Source: Thermoprotei archaeon
GTDB taxonomy: Archaea; Thermoproteota; Thermoprotei; Gearchaeales; Gearchaeaceae
Assembly (NCBI GenBank): GCA_017857595.1
Contig: JAFMCU010000005.1
Coordinates: 37,962-101,961, forward strand
Length of the DNA: 64,000 nucleotides
Direction of reading: 5' to 3'
Shown here: one piece after another, positions 47,968-57,969 of the stretch
Layout: each line of letters begins with the position of its first letter
Position numbering within the stretch: the stretch's first letter is position 1
The notes under the pieces: generated by a model
The model's database searches: none
Seen by the model: the letters and a program-made list of their open reading frames with translations, nothing else
Told to the model about the DNA's origin: nothing
Made by a program: the position numbers and the translations under genes

Positions 47968-49620
47968 TTAAGTATAAAAAGATCTTTTTCGATTGTATAA
48001 TTCTATTACTCTGTCCAAAGTATCGATTTCATCTACATTTTTATCATATCTAATTCTTTTAATTCTCGGAAATCTTAGTGCAAATCCACTGTCATGCCTA
48101 TCGCTTTTTTGTATAGAATCAAAGGCTACTTCTATTATAATCTCAGGTTTGACAATTATTTTATAGCCAAGATCTTTTATTGCAATTTCTTTAAGTCTTT
48201 TATTCATTTCTTCTATTTCATCATCCGTTAGTCCTGAGTAGGCTTTGCCAATTATCTTCAAGTCATCATTATCTTTAACAGCAAAAGTATAATCTGATAA
48301 CACACCTGATCGTTTACCATGACCATATTCTGCAGCTACTATTACCACATCAAGTGTATTGAATTCCTTCTTTAGTTTTATCCAATATCTACCTCTTCTA
48401 CCGGGTGTATACTTAGAATCAGGGTCTTTAATCATTAGACCTTCAAATCCTTTTGATATACTTTCATTAAACAAATCTTCTATTTCTTTCGAATTTTTAA
48501 CCCAGAAATATTTTGCTTCTTCAGAATTTTCTCCAAATTTTATACACTTAATGATTTGTTTTCTATCCCTAAGTGGCAAATCAATGACACTATTATTATA
48601 GTACATTATATCGTAAACTATGGCTTTTACAGGAATACTTTCCATTATAGATTTTATTAAATATTTTCTATGCAATCTTTTTTGTATTTCTTGAAAAGGT
48701 AAAGGTTTTCCATCTTTAAAAGGTACTATTTCACAATCTAGGATAAAATTGTTAGCTATTTTTTTGAATTCATTTACTATTTCTGGTAAAAAATAGCTGA
48801 TATCTTCAAATCTTCTTGAAAATAATTTTACTTTATCATCTTTTTTATGAACTTGACATCTTATTCCATCATATTTGTATTCGCAAATTAACTCTTTTTG
48901 GAAATAATTTATGATTTCGCTAGCTGTATCCATAAAATCTGCTAACATAAAATTTGTTGGCGTTAGTAATTCTATTGAAATTAAATGCATAGTATTATGC
49001 TTTGCATGATAAGCAATCAAGCTTAAATCTGGTAACAATAAATATGCATTCCTTACATCACCGCTTGACTTATTAAAAGCATAGGAAATCGCTTCTTCTA
49101 TTAAACCTTCTGATAAACCTATTCTTAACTCATTAGTTATTATCTTTATAATGTACTTTATTTCAATGGGAGATGAATCGATGAATAATTGCTTAAGAAA
49201 ATTCTTTCTAATAGTGTATGAACCTTCACCTTTCAAATCAGATATTTTATTTAGTATTTTGTAAACGTCAACTAAAGTTAATTTTTTAGTAAAGAAAGGT
49301 TTCTCGATCTTTTTATTTTTATATAGATATTCAGCAACTTCCCCTAAGTCTCCAAACTTGACTAATAAGCTAGAAATTGTTTTATCATCAGTTAATGTTA
49401 AATCTTTTAATAGTTTCACTAAGGTTGAATATCCAACCTGAAGTTCTTTATTTTCCCACGGAGGAAATACTTGAGAAGAAAGAAACTTGATTGCTATTTT
49501 TAAATCTTCATCATCTAATTCTTTAAGAAATTCTCCTAATATACTAATCTTATTTAATTTGCTCGAAGTAAGTTTAATTTTATCGCAAATTAAAGAAAAA
49601 TCTTCGAAAAATCTACTCAA
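47968..49620 (-). CDS. ATP-dependent DNA ligase (second copy, 550 aa)
   Basis: LICEYKYDGIRCQVHKKDD, EGLMIKDP, GRYWIKLKKEF, DSGFALRFPRIKRIRYDK. Confidence 0.93.
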   Translation of the reverse strand: MSRFFEDFSLICDKIKLTSSKLNKISILGEFLKELDDEDLKIAIKFLSSQVFPPWENKELQVGYSTLVKLLKDLTLTDDKTISSLLVKFGDLGEVAEYLYKNKKIEKPFFTKKLTLVDVYKILNKISDLKGEGSYTIRKNFLKQLFIDSSPIEIKYIIKIITNELRIGLSEGLIEEAISYAFNKSSGDVRNAYLLLPDLSLIAYHAKHNTMHLISIELLTPTNFMLADFMDTASEIINYFQKELICEYKYDGIRCQVHKKDDKVKLFSRRFEDISYFLPEIVNEFKKIANNFILDCEIVPFKDGKPLPFQEIQKRLHRKYLIKSIMESIPVKAIVYDIMYYNNSVIDLPLRDRKQIIKCIKFGENSEEAKYFWVKNSKEIEDLFNESISKGFEGLMIKDPDSKYTPGRRGRYWIKLKKEFNTLDVVIVAAEYGHGKRSGVLSDYTFAVKDNDDLKIIGKAYSGLTDDEIEEMNKRLKEIAIKDLGYKIIVKPEIIIEVAFDSIQKSDRHDSGFALRFPRIKRIRYDKNVDEIDTLDRVIELYNRKRSFYT

Positions 49621-52327
49621 TATCTTTTTGTAGCCTTGAATTTAATATATTTGCATGTGCTGCTGCTAATCTTGCAACGATTATTCTATAAGGAGATGCA
49701 CTAACATAATCCAACGCTGCATTGTGGAAAAATTTAATGCTTTCAGGATCACCACCATGTTCTCCACATACTCCAATCTTTAATTTAGGATTTGCTTCCC
49801 TTCCTCTTCTAATTGCCCATTCTATTAATTTGCCAACACCTTTTACATCTAATGTTTCAAAAGGATTAACATCTAAAATTTTATTTTCTAGATAAAAGGG
49901 TAAAAATTTATTCTCTGCATCATCCCTGCTGAATGTGAATGTTGCTTGAGTTAGGTCATTTGTACCAAAGCTAAAGAAATCAGCTATTTTTGCAAGTTCA
50001 TCAGCAACTAAGCAAGCTCTCACAACTTCAATCATAGTTCCAAATTTATATGGTACAGAAATTCCAGTTTCCTTTTCAACTTCTTCATATGCTTTTTCCA
50101 CAACTTCTTCTTTAATTTTCTGTAACTCTCTAAATTCAGCAACCTGAGGAATCATTATTTCTACATCAATGGGTATCTTATTTTTGATTAGCTCGCTAGC
50201 TGCTAAAAATATAGCTTTAGCTTGAGCATAATATATTTCTGGATAAGTAATACCTACTCTAACACCTCTATGGCCCATCATAGGATTTGCCTCATTCATA
50301 GCTCTAACTATTTTATATAAGCTTTGCAACTCTTTCTTTCTTATTTCATCTTTTGTTTCATAAATTTCCTTTAATAAATCATCCGGTTTAGGTAAGAATT
50401 CATGTAAAGGTGGGTCGAATAATCTTATTGTGACAGGATAAGGTGACATAATCTGTAGAATTTCTTTAAAGTCCCTTTTAAGCATGGGCAATAATTCATT
50501 TAAGTATTTTAATCTTTCTTCTTTAGTTTGAGACATAATAACTGACTTAAAAACTTCCAATCTTCCTGGAGCTCTGAACATTCTCTCCGTTCTAAGTAAA
50601 CCTATTCCTTCTGCACCATATTCTTTAGCTTTCATAGCATCATCCGGTGTGTCTGCGTTTGCTCTAACACCCAACTTTCTTACTTCATCAACCATTTTCA
50701 TAAATTCTTCGAATTCTTTTGACTTACCGAGAATTACAGTTGGCTGTTCTCCTAAATACACATTCCCATTGAAACCATCGATTGAAATTATGTCCCCTTC
50801 TTTTACTAGAATATCACCTACCTTAAATAGTAATTTATCATAGTCTATTTTTATTTCTTCACATCCAACAACACAAGGTTTACCTATTGCTCTAGCAACC
50901 ACAGCAGCGTGACTTGTCATTCCACCACGCGAAGTCAATATGCCTACAGATGCATAAAATCCATGAACATCATCAGGTTTCGTTTCTTCTCTGACTAAAA
51001 TTACCTTTTCACCTTTTTTACTAAGTTCAACTGCTTTATCTGCACTAAAAACAACTTTTCCTGATACAGCGCCCGGTGAAGAAGGTAGACCTTTAGCAAT
51101 AGGCTTACTCTTAACTTTACTTTCATCTATTCTTGGATATAATAATTGAAGTATATCCTTAGGTTTTATTCTCAATATCGCTTCTTCCTTAGTTATTATT
51201 CCTTCCTTATACATATCAATACTTGTTTTAACAAGTGCTATGGGACTCATTTTTGCATTCCTTGCTTGTAACATATAGAGCTTACCATCTTCAATTGTAA
51301 ACTCAATATCCTGTACTTCTCTTTGGTCTTTTTCAAGGGTTTTAGCATACTTATATAGCTTATCATAGACTTCAGGCATAATTTTCTTAAGTTCATTGAT
51401 ATTCTTAGGTGTTCTAATTCCTGCTACGACGTCTTCACCTTGAGCAAGTTGAAGAAATTCACCGTATAATTCATTTTCTCCTGTAGATGGATTCCTTGAA
51501 AATAAAACTCCCGTAGCTGAATTTAGTGAAAGATTACCGAACACCATTGTTACAATGTTCACAGCAGTACCGTCGGCTATATCCGGTGTTATATTGTTTA
51601 CTTGTCTGTAATAAATTGCTCTTGGAGAATTCCAAGAATCAAAAACGGCAGCAACGGACATTTCAAGCTGTTTCCATGGATTATTTAATATTTCTTTTGG
51701 ATCTTCATCTTTAAACTCTGGGTTTAATCTCAATTCATCAACTATTAATTGTTTATAACGTTCGCATATTTCTTTCAATGCATCTTCATTTAAGTCAGCA
51801 TCTGTTAATGCTTTAAATCTATTTTTTACTTCTTCAAACAAAATATTGAATTTTCTTTCATCTATTTTCAAAACGATTTTTCCAAACATTTGTAGAAATC
51901 TTCTATATGTATCATATGCAAATCTTGGCGAGATTTTTTTAGATAAACCATTAGCTACTTCATCATTTATACCTAAATTAAGAATTGTATCCATCATTCC
52001 AGGCATGGAAATAGGAGCTCCAGACCTAACAGAAACTAATAATGGATTATTCGGATCACCAAACTTTTTACCAGTTTTATCTTCTATGTATTTAATACCC
52101 TTTCTTATATCTTCTTTCAATTTTTCAGGTAATTTCCTCCCATTTTCGAAATAAATCTTACAAATTGTGGTAGGGATTATAAAACCTGGTGGAACATCAA
52201 AGCCAAGCTTGCTCATCAAAATTAAGCTACTTCCCTTTCCTCCGAATAATTTTTTATTGTATGGATCAGCTTCTTCGAATGTATAAACGAATTTTTCTAC
52301 AGCAACCATATAGTATAATAAAGCCAA
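49613..52327 (-). CDS. ppdK: Pyruvate, phosphate dikinase
   Basis: LFGGKGSSLILMSKLG, SVRSGAPISMPGMMDTILNLG, TSRGGMTSHAAVVARAIGKPCVVG, FSFGTNDLTQATF, GVCGEHGGDPESIKFF. Confidence 0.97.
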   Translation of the reverse strand: MALLYYMVAVEKFVYTFEEADPYNKKLFGGKGSSLILMSKLGFDVPPGFIIPTTICKIYFENGRKLPEKLKEDIRKGIKYIEDKTGKKFGDPNNPLLVSVRSGAPISMPGMMDTILNLGINDEVANGLSKKISPRFAYDTYRRFLQMFGKIVLKIDERKFNILFEEVKNRFKALTDADLNEDALKEICERYKQLIVDELRLNPEFKDEDPKEILNNPWKQLEMSVAAVFDSWNSPRAIYYRQVNNITPDIADGTAVNIVTMVFGNLSLNSATGVLFSRNPSTGENELYGEFLQLAQGEDVVAGIRTPKNINELKKIMPEVYDKLYKYAKTLEKDQREVQDIEFTIEDGKLYMLQARNAKMSPIALVKTSIDMYKEGIITKEEAILRIKPKDILQLLYPRIDESKVKSKPIAKGLPSSPGAVSGKVVFSADKAVELSKKGEKVILVREETKPDDVHGFYASVGILTSRGGMTSHAAVVARAIGKPCVVGCEEIKIDYDKLLFKVGDILVKEGDIISIDGFNGNVYLGEQPTVILGKSKEFEEFMKMVDEVRKLGVRANADTPDDAMKAKEYGAEGIGLLRTERMFRAPGRLEVFKSVIMSQTKEERLKYLNELLPMLKRDFKEILQIMSPYPVTIRLFDPPLHEFLPKPDDLLKEIYETKDEIRKKELQSLYKIVRAMNEANPMMGHRGVRVGITYPEIYYAQAKAIFLAASELIKNKIPIDVEIMIPQVAEFRELQKIKEEVVEKAYEEVEKETGISVPYKFGTMIEVVRACLVADELAKIADFFSFGTNDLTQATFTFSRDDAENKFLPFYLENKILDVNPFETLDVKGVGKLIEWAIRRGREANPKLKIGVCGEHGGDPESIKFFHNAALDYVSASPYRIIVARLAAAHANILNSRLQKDIE

Positions 52328-52414
52328 AATTTTTAAAAATTTAGTAGAAGAAAAATATAATTTTATTGATATATATAGACAAGCTTTATTAGCAATTAAA
52401 TTTTTACCTTTATT

Positions 52415-53461
52415 ATGAAAGCAATAGCTTTCGAATCATTTGGGCCACCTGACGTTCTTAAAGTTATGGATGTAGAAGATCCTAAAATTGAAGATAATGA
52501 AGTTCTTATAAAGGTATTTAATACATCATTGAATAGGTTAGATCTTTTAGTTAGAAGTGGTAAAGCAAGAGGTCAATTCACTCTACCCCATATTCCAGGA
52601 CAGGATATAGTAGGTAAAATTGAGAAAGTTGGAAGTTCTGTCAAAAATTTCACTGAAGGTGAAATTGTCGTCGCAAATCCATTATGGGGGTGTGGGAAAT
52701 GTGAATTCTGCTTATCTGGAAATGAGACGATGTGTCTAAACTGGAAAGGTGTAAGCTTGCATAGTAAAGGTAGTTATGCTGAATATATAAAGGTATATGA
52801 AAAAATGTTAATTCGGCCTCCTAAAAGGCTAAGTACAGTTGATTTAGCAGCTATGATTTTAACATATTCGACTGTATGGAGGGCCTTAGTAACGCTTGGT
52901 AATTTGAGGAGCGATATGACAGTCATGGTCTGGGGTGCCAGCGGAGGTGTTGGAAGCTTTGCAGTAAAGCTAGCAAAAAGTTTCAATGCTAAAGTAATAG
53001 CAAGTGTTGGTTCAGATTTTAAAAGAGAGATAATTAAAAAGTTAGGTCCTGATTTAATTGTGGATACTTATTCAGATAAAGCCGTCAATGAAATAATTGA
53101 TTTTACAGAAGGAAGAGGTGTAGATATAGTTTTAGAAATATTTTCAGGCGCTAATTTAAATTGTTCGATTCAAATACTAAAGCCGGGGGGTAAAATAATA
53201 GTATTCGGAGTTTTACAAGGCATTAAATCAGAAATTGATGTTATGTATTTTTATAGAAGAGATTTAAGGATATTAGGAACGCATCATGCAAACAATTGGG
53301 AAATACTTAAGGCTCTTGAATACGCTGATAAAAATAATATAAAACCTCTGGTATACGATGTTGCAGATATCAAAAATGCTTCATACTATCATAAATTAAT
53401 GGAAGAAAATAAAATTTATGGGAAAGTAATTTTTGATAATACGAAACTACATGAAACTTAA
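52415..53461 (+). CDS. Zinc-dependent medium-chain alcohol dehydrogenase family
   Basis: PGQDIVGKIEKVG, structural-zinc loop CGKCEFCLSGNETMC, GASGGVGSFAVKLAK. Confidence 0.9.
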   Translation: MKAIAFESFGPPDVLKVMDVEDPKIEDNEVLIKVFNTSLNRLDLLVRSGKARGQFTLPHIPGQDIVGKIEKVGSSVKNFTEGEIVVANPLWGCGKCEFCLSGNETMCLNWKGVSLHSKGSYAEYIKVYEKMLIRPPKRLSTVDLAAMILTYSTVWRALVTLGNLRSDMTVMVWGASGGVGSFAVKLAKSFNAKVIASVGSDFKREIIKKLGPDLIVDTYSDKAVNEIIDFTEGRGVDIVLEIFSGANLNCSIQILKPGGKIIVFGVLQGIKSEIDVMYFYRRDLRILGTHHANNWEILKALEYADKNNIKPLVYDVADIKNASYYHKLMEENKIYGKVIFDNTKLHET

Positions 53462-54077
53462 AGAATTAATATTAATAATATTACCTTCAATACTATGGTT
53501 TATTTCTTTCGGTATCTTCTATAATTTCTTTTTATACGGTATTTTTATTTCCACGATAATTTTAGGCCTGTATAGCATTGTTTATTTTAGGCATAATATT
53601 ATATTAATCAGGAATAATTTCTCTAGACATAGAAGATACAATATCATTTTCTACGCATCAATTGGTATAATCCTTAGTTTTATCTTATATTTGATATTTT
53701 ATGCAGGAGATATTCTTTTGAATATTCTTAATTTAGGATATTTTGTAAACGAAATTTATGCAGTAATACAATCCACTTATAAAATTTTGTTGATAATGTC
53801 ATTGATTATAATAGGTCTATTTGAAGAAATTTACTGGAGAGGTTCATTGCAAGAATTTGTATCTAAAAGATTAAAAGGGAAATTTAGGGAAGGGTGGATC
53901 ATTGTTGCCATTTATTATACGTTAGTTCATTTACCAAGCTTAAATTTTGCGTTATTAGCAGCAGCTTTTACAATTGGTTTTATCAATGGGTTTACAGCTA
54001 GTCGATTAGGGATTTTAACAACGATTATAACCCATATATTATGGTTAGAGTTAGTAATGGTTCTTTATCCACTTTAA
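53451..54077 (+). CDS. CPBP/CAAX-type intramembrane metalloprotease
   Basis: EEIYWRGSLQEF (EExxxR), HLPSLNFALLAAAFTIGFINGF, HILWLE; ATG at 53451 preferred. Confidence 0.85.
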   Translation: MKLKELILIILPSILWFISFGIFYNFFLYGIFISTIILGLYSIVYFRHNIILIRNNFSRHRRYNIIFYASIGIILSFILYLIFYAGDILLNILNLGYFVNEIYAVIQSTYKILLIMSLIIIGLFEEIYWRGSLQEFVSKRLKGKFREGWIIVAIYYTLVHLPSLNFALLAAAFTIGFINGFTASRLGILTTIITHILWLELVMVLYPL

Positions 54078-54940
54078 TATTTAATTATCACATTTACATT
54101 TGTTACTCCTGAAATAACTTTTTTTATTCTTTCTTCATATGCCTTTATAGCCTCTCTCATATTCTTAACAGTTATATTTTCATCAAATTCAACCTCAACT
54201 TCTGTGTGAATTATTGTACCTAAACGACGCATCCTAACATCTATAACTTTCGTAATATATGGTATTCCTTTGGCCAATTCGATTATTAAATTCCTAAGTT
54301 CAGGATTTTTGCATGCATCAAGTAGTATATATGTGCTTTCTTTCAAAACAAAGAAAGAAAGGGCTACGATTAAGCCTGAAATGATTATAGCAGCAATTGA
54401 GTCAAATATTGTGAATCCTATCGTAACAAAATAAAGGCCGATGATAGCAGTGATCGATCCTAATGAATCCTTAAATGAATTTATAGCATCAGCTTTTACT
54501 GATAAAAATCCGATTTTTTGAGCAAATTTAATTTTATAAATTGAAATAGCAAGAGAAGGTATAAAGGCTATAGCTACAACTGCTATAGCTAAGTTGCTAT
54601 TATATACTATATGTTTCCCTACTATGGATAAAATAGAAAAATAAACAACATAACTGGCCATGATAATGCTAACGGATGCGGCCAAGAAAGAAGCTAAGTT
54701 TTCTACTTTATAATAACCAAAGTTAAACACATCATCAGGCCTTTTGTTTGACATAACTAATCCTATTAGAACAATAAAACTAACTATTGCATTTCCAATT
54801 GCATCAAAACCATCAGCTAATAATGCTAAGCTATCTGTGATTATAGAAGTTATAATTTCCAGTATAGCTATTGCCAATGAAATAATAATTGAGATTATTA
54901 TTACTCTCTTAACATTGATTAGTATATTTTTACCATCCAC
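54074..54940 (-). CDS. Cation diffusion facilitator transporter
   Basis: SLALLADGFDAIGN, VKADAINSFKDSLGSI; C-terminal cytoplasmic domain. Confidence 0.92.
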   Translation of the reverse strand: MDGKNILINVKRVIIISIIISLAIAILEIITSIITDSLALLADGFDAIGNAIVSFIVLIGLVMSNKRPDDVFNFGYYKVENLASFLAASVSIIMASYVVYFSILSIVGKHIVYNSNLAIAVVAIAFIPSLAISIYKIKFAQKIGFLSVKADAINSFKDSLGSITAIIGLYFVTIGFTIFDSIAAIIISGLIVALSFFVLKESTYILLDACKNPELRNLIIELAKGIPYITKVIDVRMRRLGTIIHTEVEVEFDENITVKNMREAIKAYEERIKKVISGVTNVNVIIKY

Positions 54941-55018
54941 TTCTACCCTTAAACAAGTTTTATTCTGTGAAGAATAATTAATAAATCTAATTCTTCTTAA
55001 ATTAATTTAAATCAATTA

Positions 55019-55897
55019 ATGTATCGAGGTCAATTAAAGAACATAAACGGAATTAACTTAGATTTAACTTTTAGGTCAGGTCAAATATTCAGATTCAAAA
55101 AGATAAGTACATATTGGATTGGAATTTATAAATTTTCCATTGTAGCTTTGAAGCAGGAAGATAAACAGATATCTTATAAGGTGGAGGGAATTATAAAAGA
55201 AGATGAATTAATTAATTTTCTAAGTTTAAATGATGACTTTTCTTCAATTTTTGATGAAATACCTAAAGATGATGTTATGTATCAAATTTATATTAAGAAT
55301 AAGGGATTAGCGTTACTAAAACAAGATCCTTGGGAATGCTTATTATCTTATCTTTCTACAAGCTTAAATAACATCAAAAGAATAAACATAATTCTTGATA
55401 GGCTAGCATTTATGTATGGAAAGGAACTACGTATGGGAAATTTAAGATTAAGCACGTATCCTGCGATGGAGGATTTTTGCAAATTGAACTATGACGATTT
55501 TAAATCTATAGGTTTGGGTTTTAGAGCAAAATACTATGCATATTTAGTGAAGAAAATAAAAGAAGGCTTTGATATTTATTCTTTATCCAATCTAGAAACG
55601 TGCAACTTAAAAAAACAATTGCAAGCAATAAAAGGCATTGGTAAAAAAACAGCTGATTGTATTTGTCTTTATTCTTTTAATAGATTGGAGTGCTTTCCTC
55701 AAGATATTTGGATAAAGAAGGCAATTCTAAAATATTTTAAGAATGAGATTGATAAATACTTGGGTTTTAATATCTCTTTTAAAAATATTGAGAAAAAATA
55801 TGAAGAAATATCTTCTTATTTTAATAAAAAATACAACAATTTAGCAGGTTATATTCAATTACTACTTTATAATTCAATTCGAAATAGCATAATTTAG
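55019..55897 (+). CDS. ogg: 8-oxoguanine DNA glycosylase, HhH-GPD superfamily
   Basis: FRSGQIFRFKK, LLSYLSTSLNNIKRI, LQAIKGIGKKTADCICLYSFNRLECFPQDIWIKKA (HhH-GPD with Lys/Asp). Confidence 0.92.
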   Translation: MYRGQLKNINGINLDLTFRSGQIFRFKKISTYWIGIYKFSIVALKQEDKQISYKVEGIIKEDELINFLSLNDDFSSIFDEIPKDDVMYQIYIKNKGLALLKQDPWECLLSYLSTSLNNIKRINIILDRLAFMYGKELRMGNLRLSTYPAMEDFCKLNYDDFKSIGLGFRAKYYAYLVKKIKEGFDIYSLSNLETCNLKKQLQAIKGIGKKTADCICLYSFNRLECFPQDIWIKKAILKYFKNEIDKYLGFNISFKNIEKKYEEISSYFNKKYNNLAGYIQLLLYNSIRNSII

Positions 55898-55940
55898 TTG
55901 AAAAATCCTTATTTAGGATATAATGTATGTTTATATTAAT

Positions 55941-56078
55941 ATGGCGAAGTGTGTAGTTTGTAATATGGTTGTTTCAGAAAATACTCTACATAAAACAGTG
56001 TACAATGGCAAAACATACTATTTTTGTTCTAAAGAATGTCTCGATGAATTTAAATCCAATCCCAACGAGTACGTTTAA
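55941..56078 (+). CDS. YHS-domain protein; absent from ORF track (45 aa)
   Basis: Manual translation MAKCVVCNMVVSENTLHKTVYNGKTYYFCSKECLDEFKSNPNEYV*. Confidence 0.85.
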   Translation: MAKCVVCNMVVSENTLHKTVYNGKTYYFCSKECLDEFKSNPNEYV

Positions 56079-56082
56079 CTTG

Positions 56083-57006
56083 CTAAAGCGTTCTTATAAA
56101 ATTTTTTATATGTTCAAGGTTTTCTAATTCATTTATATTAATTTTTAAGTATGCAGCTTTTTCGTTAAAATAAGGAGGACCTTTTCTAGAAAATATTGTA
56201 ACTACTTGACCAGCATGAGTTATATAATATCCTTGCCTAACTGCTTCATGTCCTCTAATTAAACATTTAAGATTATTCCTATGCAAAAACTTATAACTAA
56301 TATCTGGTCCGAACAACATTCCAGCTCCCCTATATGATCTCTCAAATCCGTTTTCATCCATCGGGTCATTCCATAATATCTCTTCAAAAAATTTTCTCTT
56401 TGGATGAAGTTTCCTAGCATATGCTATATCGTCTAAATTGGATGCTTCTATAGGTATTCCACCATGCAGTGCAATAAATTTGCCTTTAACAACAAATGAA
56501 AGATATAATGTATCGAAAAGAGACTTAATCTTTTTATATACTTGGAATCCTTCTTGTCCAAACTTTTCAATCAGAAATAAAGGTAAATCATGAGGATATG
56601 CAAGTAAGTCATCTGTACCTTCATGGTTACCCCTAAGCATTATAAATCCATCAGGAAATTCTACTTTCAAATTTAATAGTAAATAATAAACATCTGGAGA
56701 ATGCTCGCCTCTATCACCGTAGTCTCCTAAAAATATAGTTATAAGATGACCTTTTCTAATTTCTTCTTCAACGTTTTCTAATTTAAGAATGTTCACTAAA
56801 GTTTCTATATCGCCGTGAATATCACCTATAATTAAATAGTTATGATCAATTGAATCAGCAATTATTAAATCTTCAACTATCTTGAATTCTCTAATGGTTT
56901 GATTTTTTCTTTCTTGATGCATTATTTTAATAGCTTTTTCTATTATGGTAATAAATTGTTGAGCATTAGTTTCTTCAAATAATTTTAAAATTTCATCAAT
57001 AATCAT
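56083..57006 (-). CDS. PPP-family serine/threonine protein phosphatase
   Basis: IIGDIHGDIETL, FLGDYGDRGEHSPDV, MLRGNHEGTD, ALHGGIP, IRGHEA. Confidence 0.92.
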   Translation of the reverse strand: MIIDEILKLFEETNAQQFITIIEKAIKIMHQERKNQTIREFKIVEDLIIADSIDHNYLIIGDIHGDIETLVNILKLENVEEEIRKGHLITIFLGDYGDRGEHSPDVYYLLLNLKVEFPDGFIMLRGNHEGTDDLLAYPHDLPLFLIEKFGQEGFQVYKKIKSLFDTLYLSFVVKGKFIALHGGIPIEASNLDDIAYARKLHPKRKFFEEILWNDPMDENGFERSYRGAGMLFGPDISYKFLHRNNLKCLIRGHEAVRQGYYITHAGQVVTIFSRKGPPYFNEKAAYLKININELENLEHIKNFIRTL

Positions 57007-57069
57007 ACCAAGATTTTTAGGTTAACATATAATTATATATTTGATTCTATTTATTCAATAATCTCAATA

Positions 57070-57969
57070 ATGAGTTATTCAAAAATTATTCAAACAACGG
57101 ATATAGCATTAAATTCTGCAATCCTCATACCTATATCGAACAAAGATAACCCAAAGTTTTATGAGATAAGTTGTAAAGGAATAGCTAAGAATAACGAGTT
57201 TTTATTATTACAGGAGTATGTAAAACCAGAAAAAGAGAATTATAAAAATTTACTAATTTATTTTCCAAACGTACTTTATCCAACATATAAGGGCAGACTT
57301 TTTGAAATAAAATGGAATTATGGAATACACTCAGATAAATCGGAAACTTTTGATGTGAAGTTACGTTCTCTTCTACCTTTCTCTACAAAAAATTTCTTTG
57401 ATAAAAATTTAGAATTGCTAGTTGATAATGTAAATCTATTATTAAACTATGATAATATCGTTACATTAAAGTCACCTCACATAAGAGAATTAAATGAAGT
57501 CTCTTTATTAGTCGAAGAACGTGTAAATAAAAAAATCGCAGATAGCAATACAAATGAAATTATTTTAAACAAAAAGTTGTATTTTGATTTAGAAAATGAC
57601 CAAATTAAGATTAAAATAAGGTTGAATGAAGATTATCCTACTGTGCATAATTCTATATTTTCATTAAGACATAGATTGGTATTGAAATTTAAGGATAGAA
57701 TTGCTGAAGTACCATTGTACTTCTTTCAGAAAAGATTAGACGTTCAAAATTTACCAAGAACATCTTTGAAATATTTTATAATTAAATACTTAAACGATTA
57801 TGGACCTATGAAAGTCGGTGAGCTCATCTCTACGATTTTTAAACAGGAGAAAATAAGGATAAAATCCACGCAAATGAGATCTGAATGTGAAGAGTTAATA
57901 AATCAAGGAGTTATAGTTTATCGAGGTTTAGGAATTCATGCCAGTAAGCTATTTCTGAGAAGTGGATGA
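57070..57969 (+). CDS. Uncharacterised protein: arrestin-like beta-sandwich region plus C-terminal wHTH (inferred)
   Basis: NVLYPTYKGRLFEIKWNYGIHSDKSETFDVKL pattern; C-terminal KYFIIKYLNDYGPMKVGELISTIFKQ...ECEELINQGVIVYRGLG. Confidence 0.55.
   Translation: MSYSKIIQTTDIALNSAILIPISNKDNPKFYEISCKGIAKNNEFLLLQEYVKPEKENYKNLLIYFPNVLYPTYKGRLFEIKWNYGIHSDKSETFDVKLRSLLPFSTKNFFDKNLELLVDNVNLLLNYDNIVTLKSPHIRELNEVSLLVEERVNKKIADSNTNEIILNKKLYFDLENDQIKIKIRLNEDYPTVHNSIFSLRHRLVLKFKDRIAEVPLYFFQKRLDVQNLPRTSLKYFIIKYLNDYGPMKVGELISTIFKQEKIRIKSTQMRSECEELINQGVIVYRGLGIHASKLFLRSG

Noticed and set aside
50649-52154. Plus-strand ORFs opposite PPDK (50649-50843, 51526-51714, 51846-52154)
   Set aside because: Antisense to a fully conserved PPDK; composition typical of shadow ORFs.
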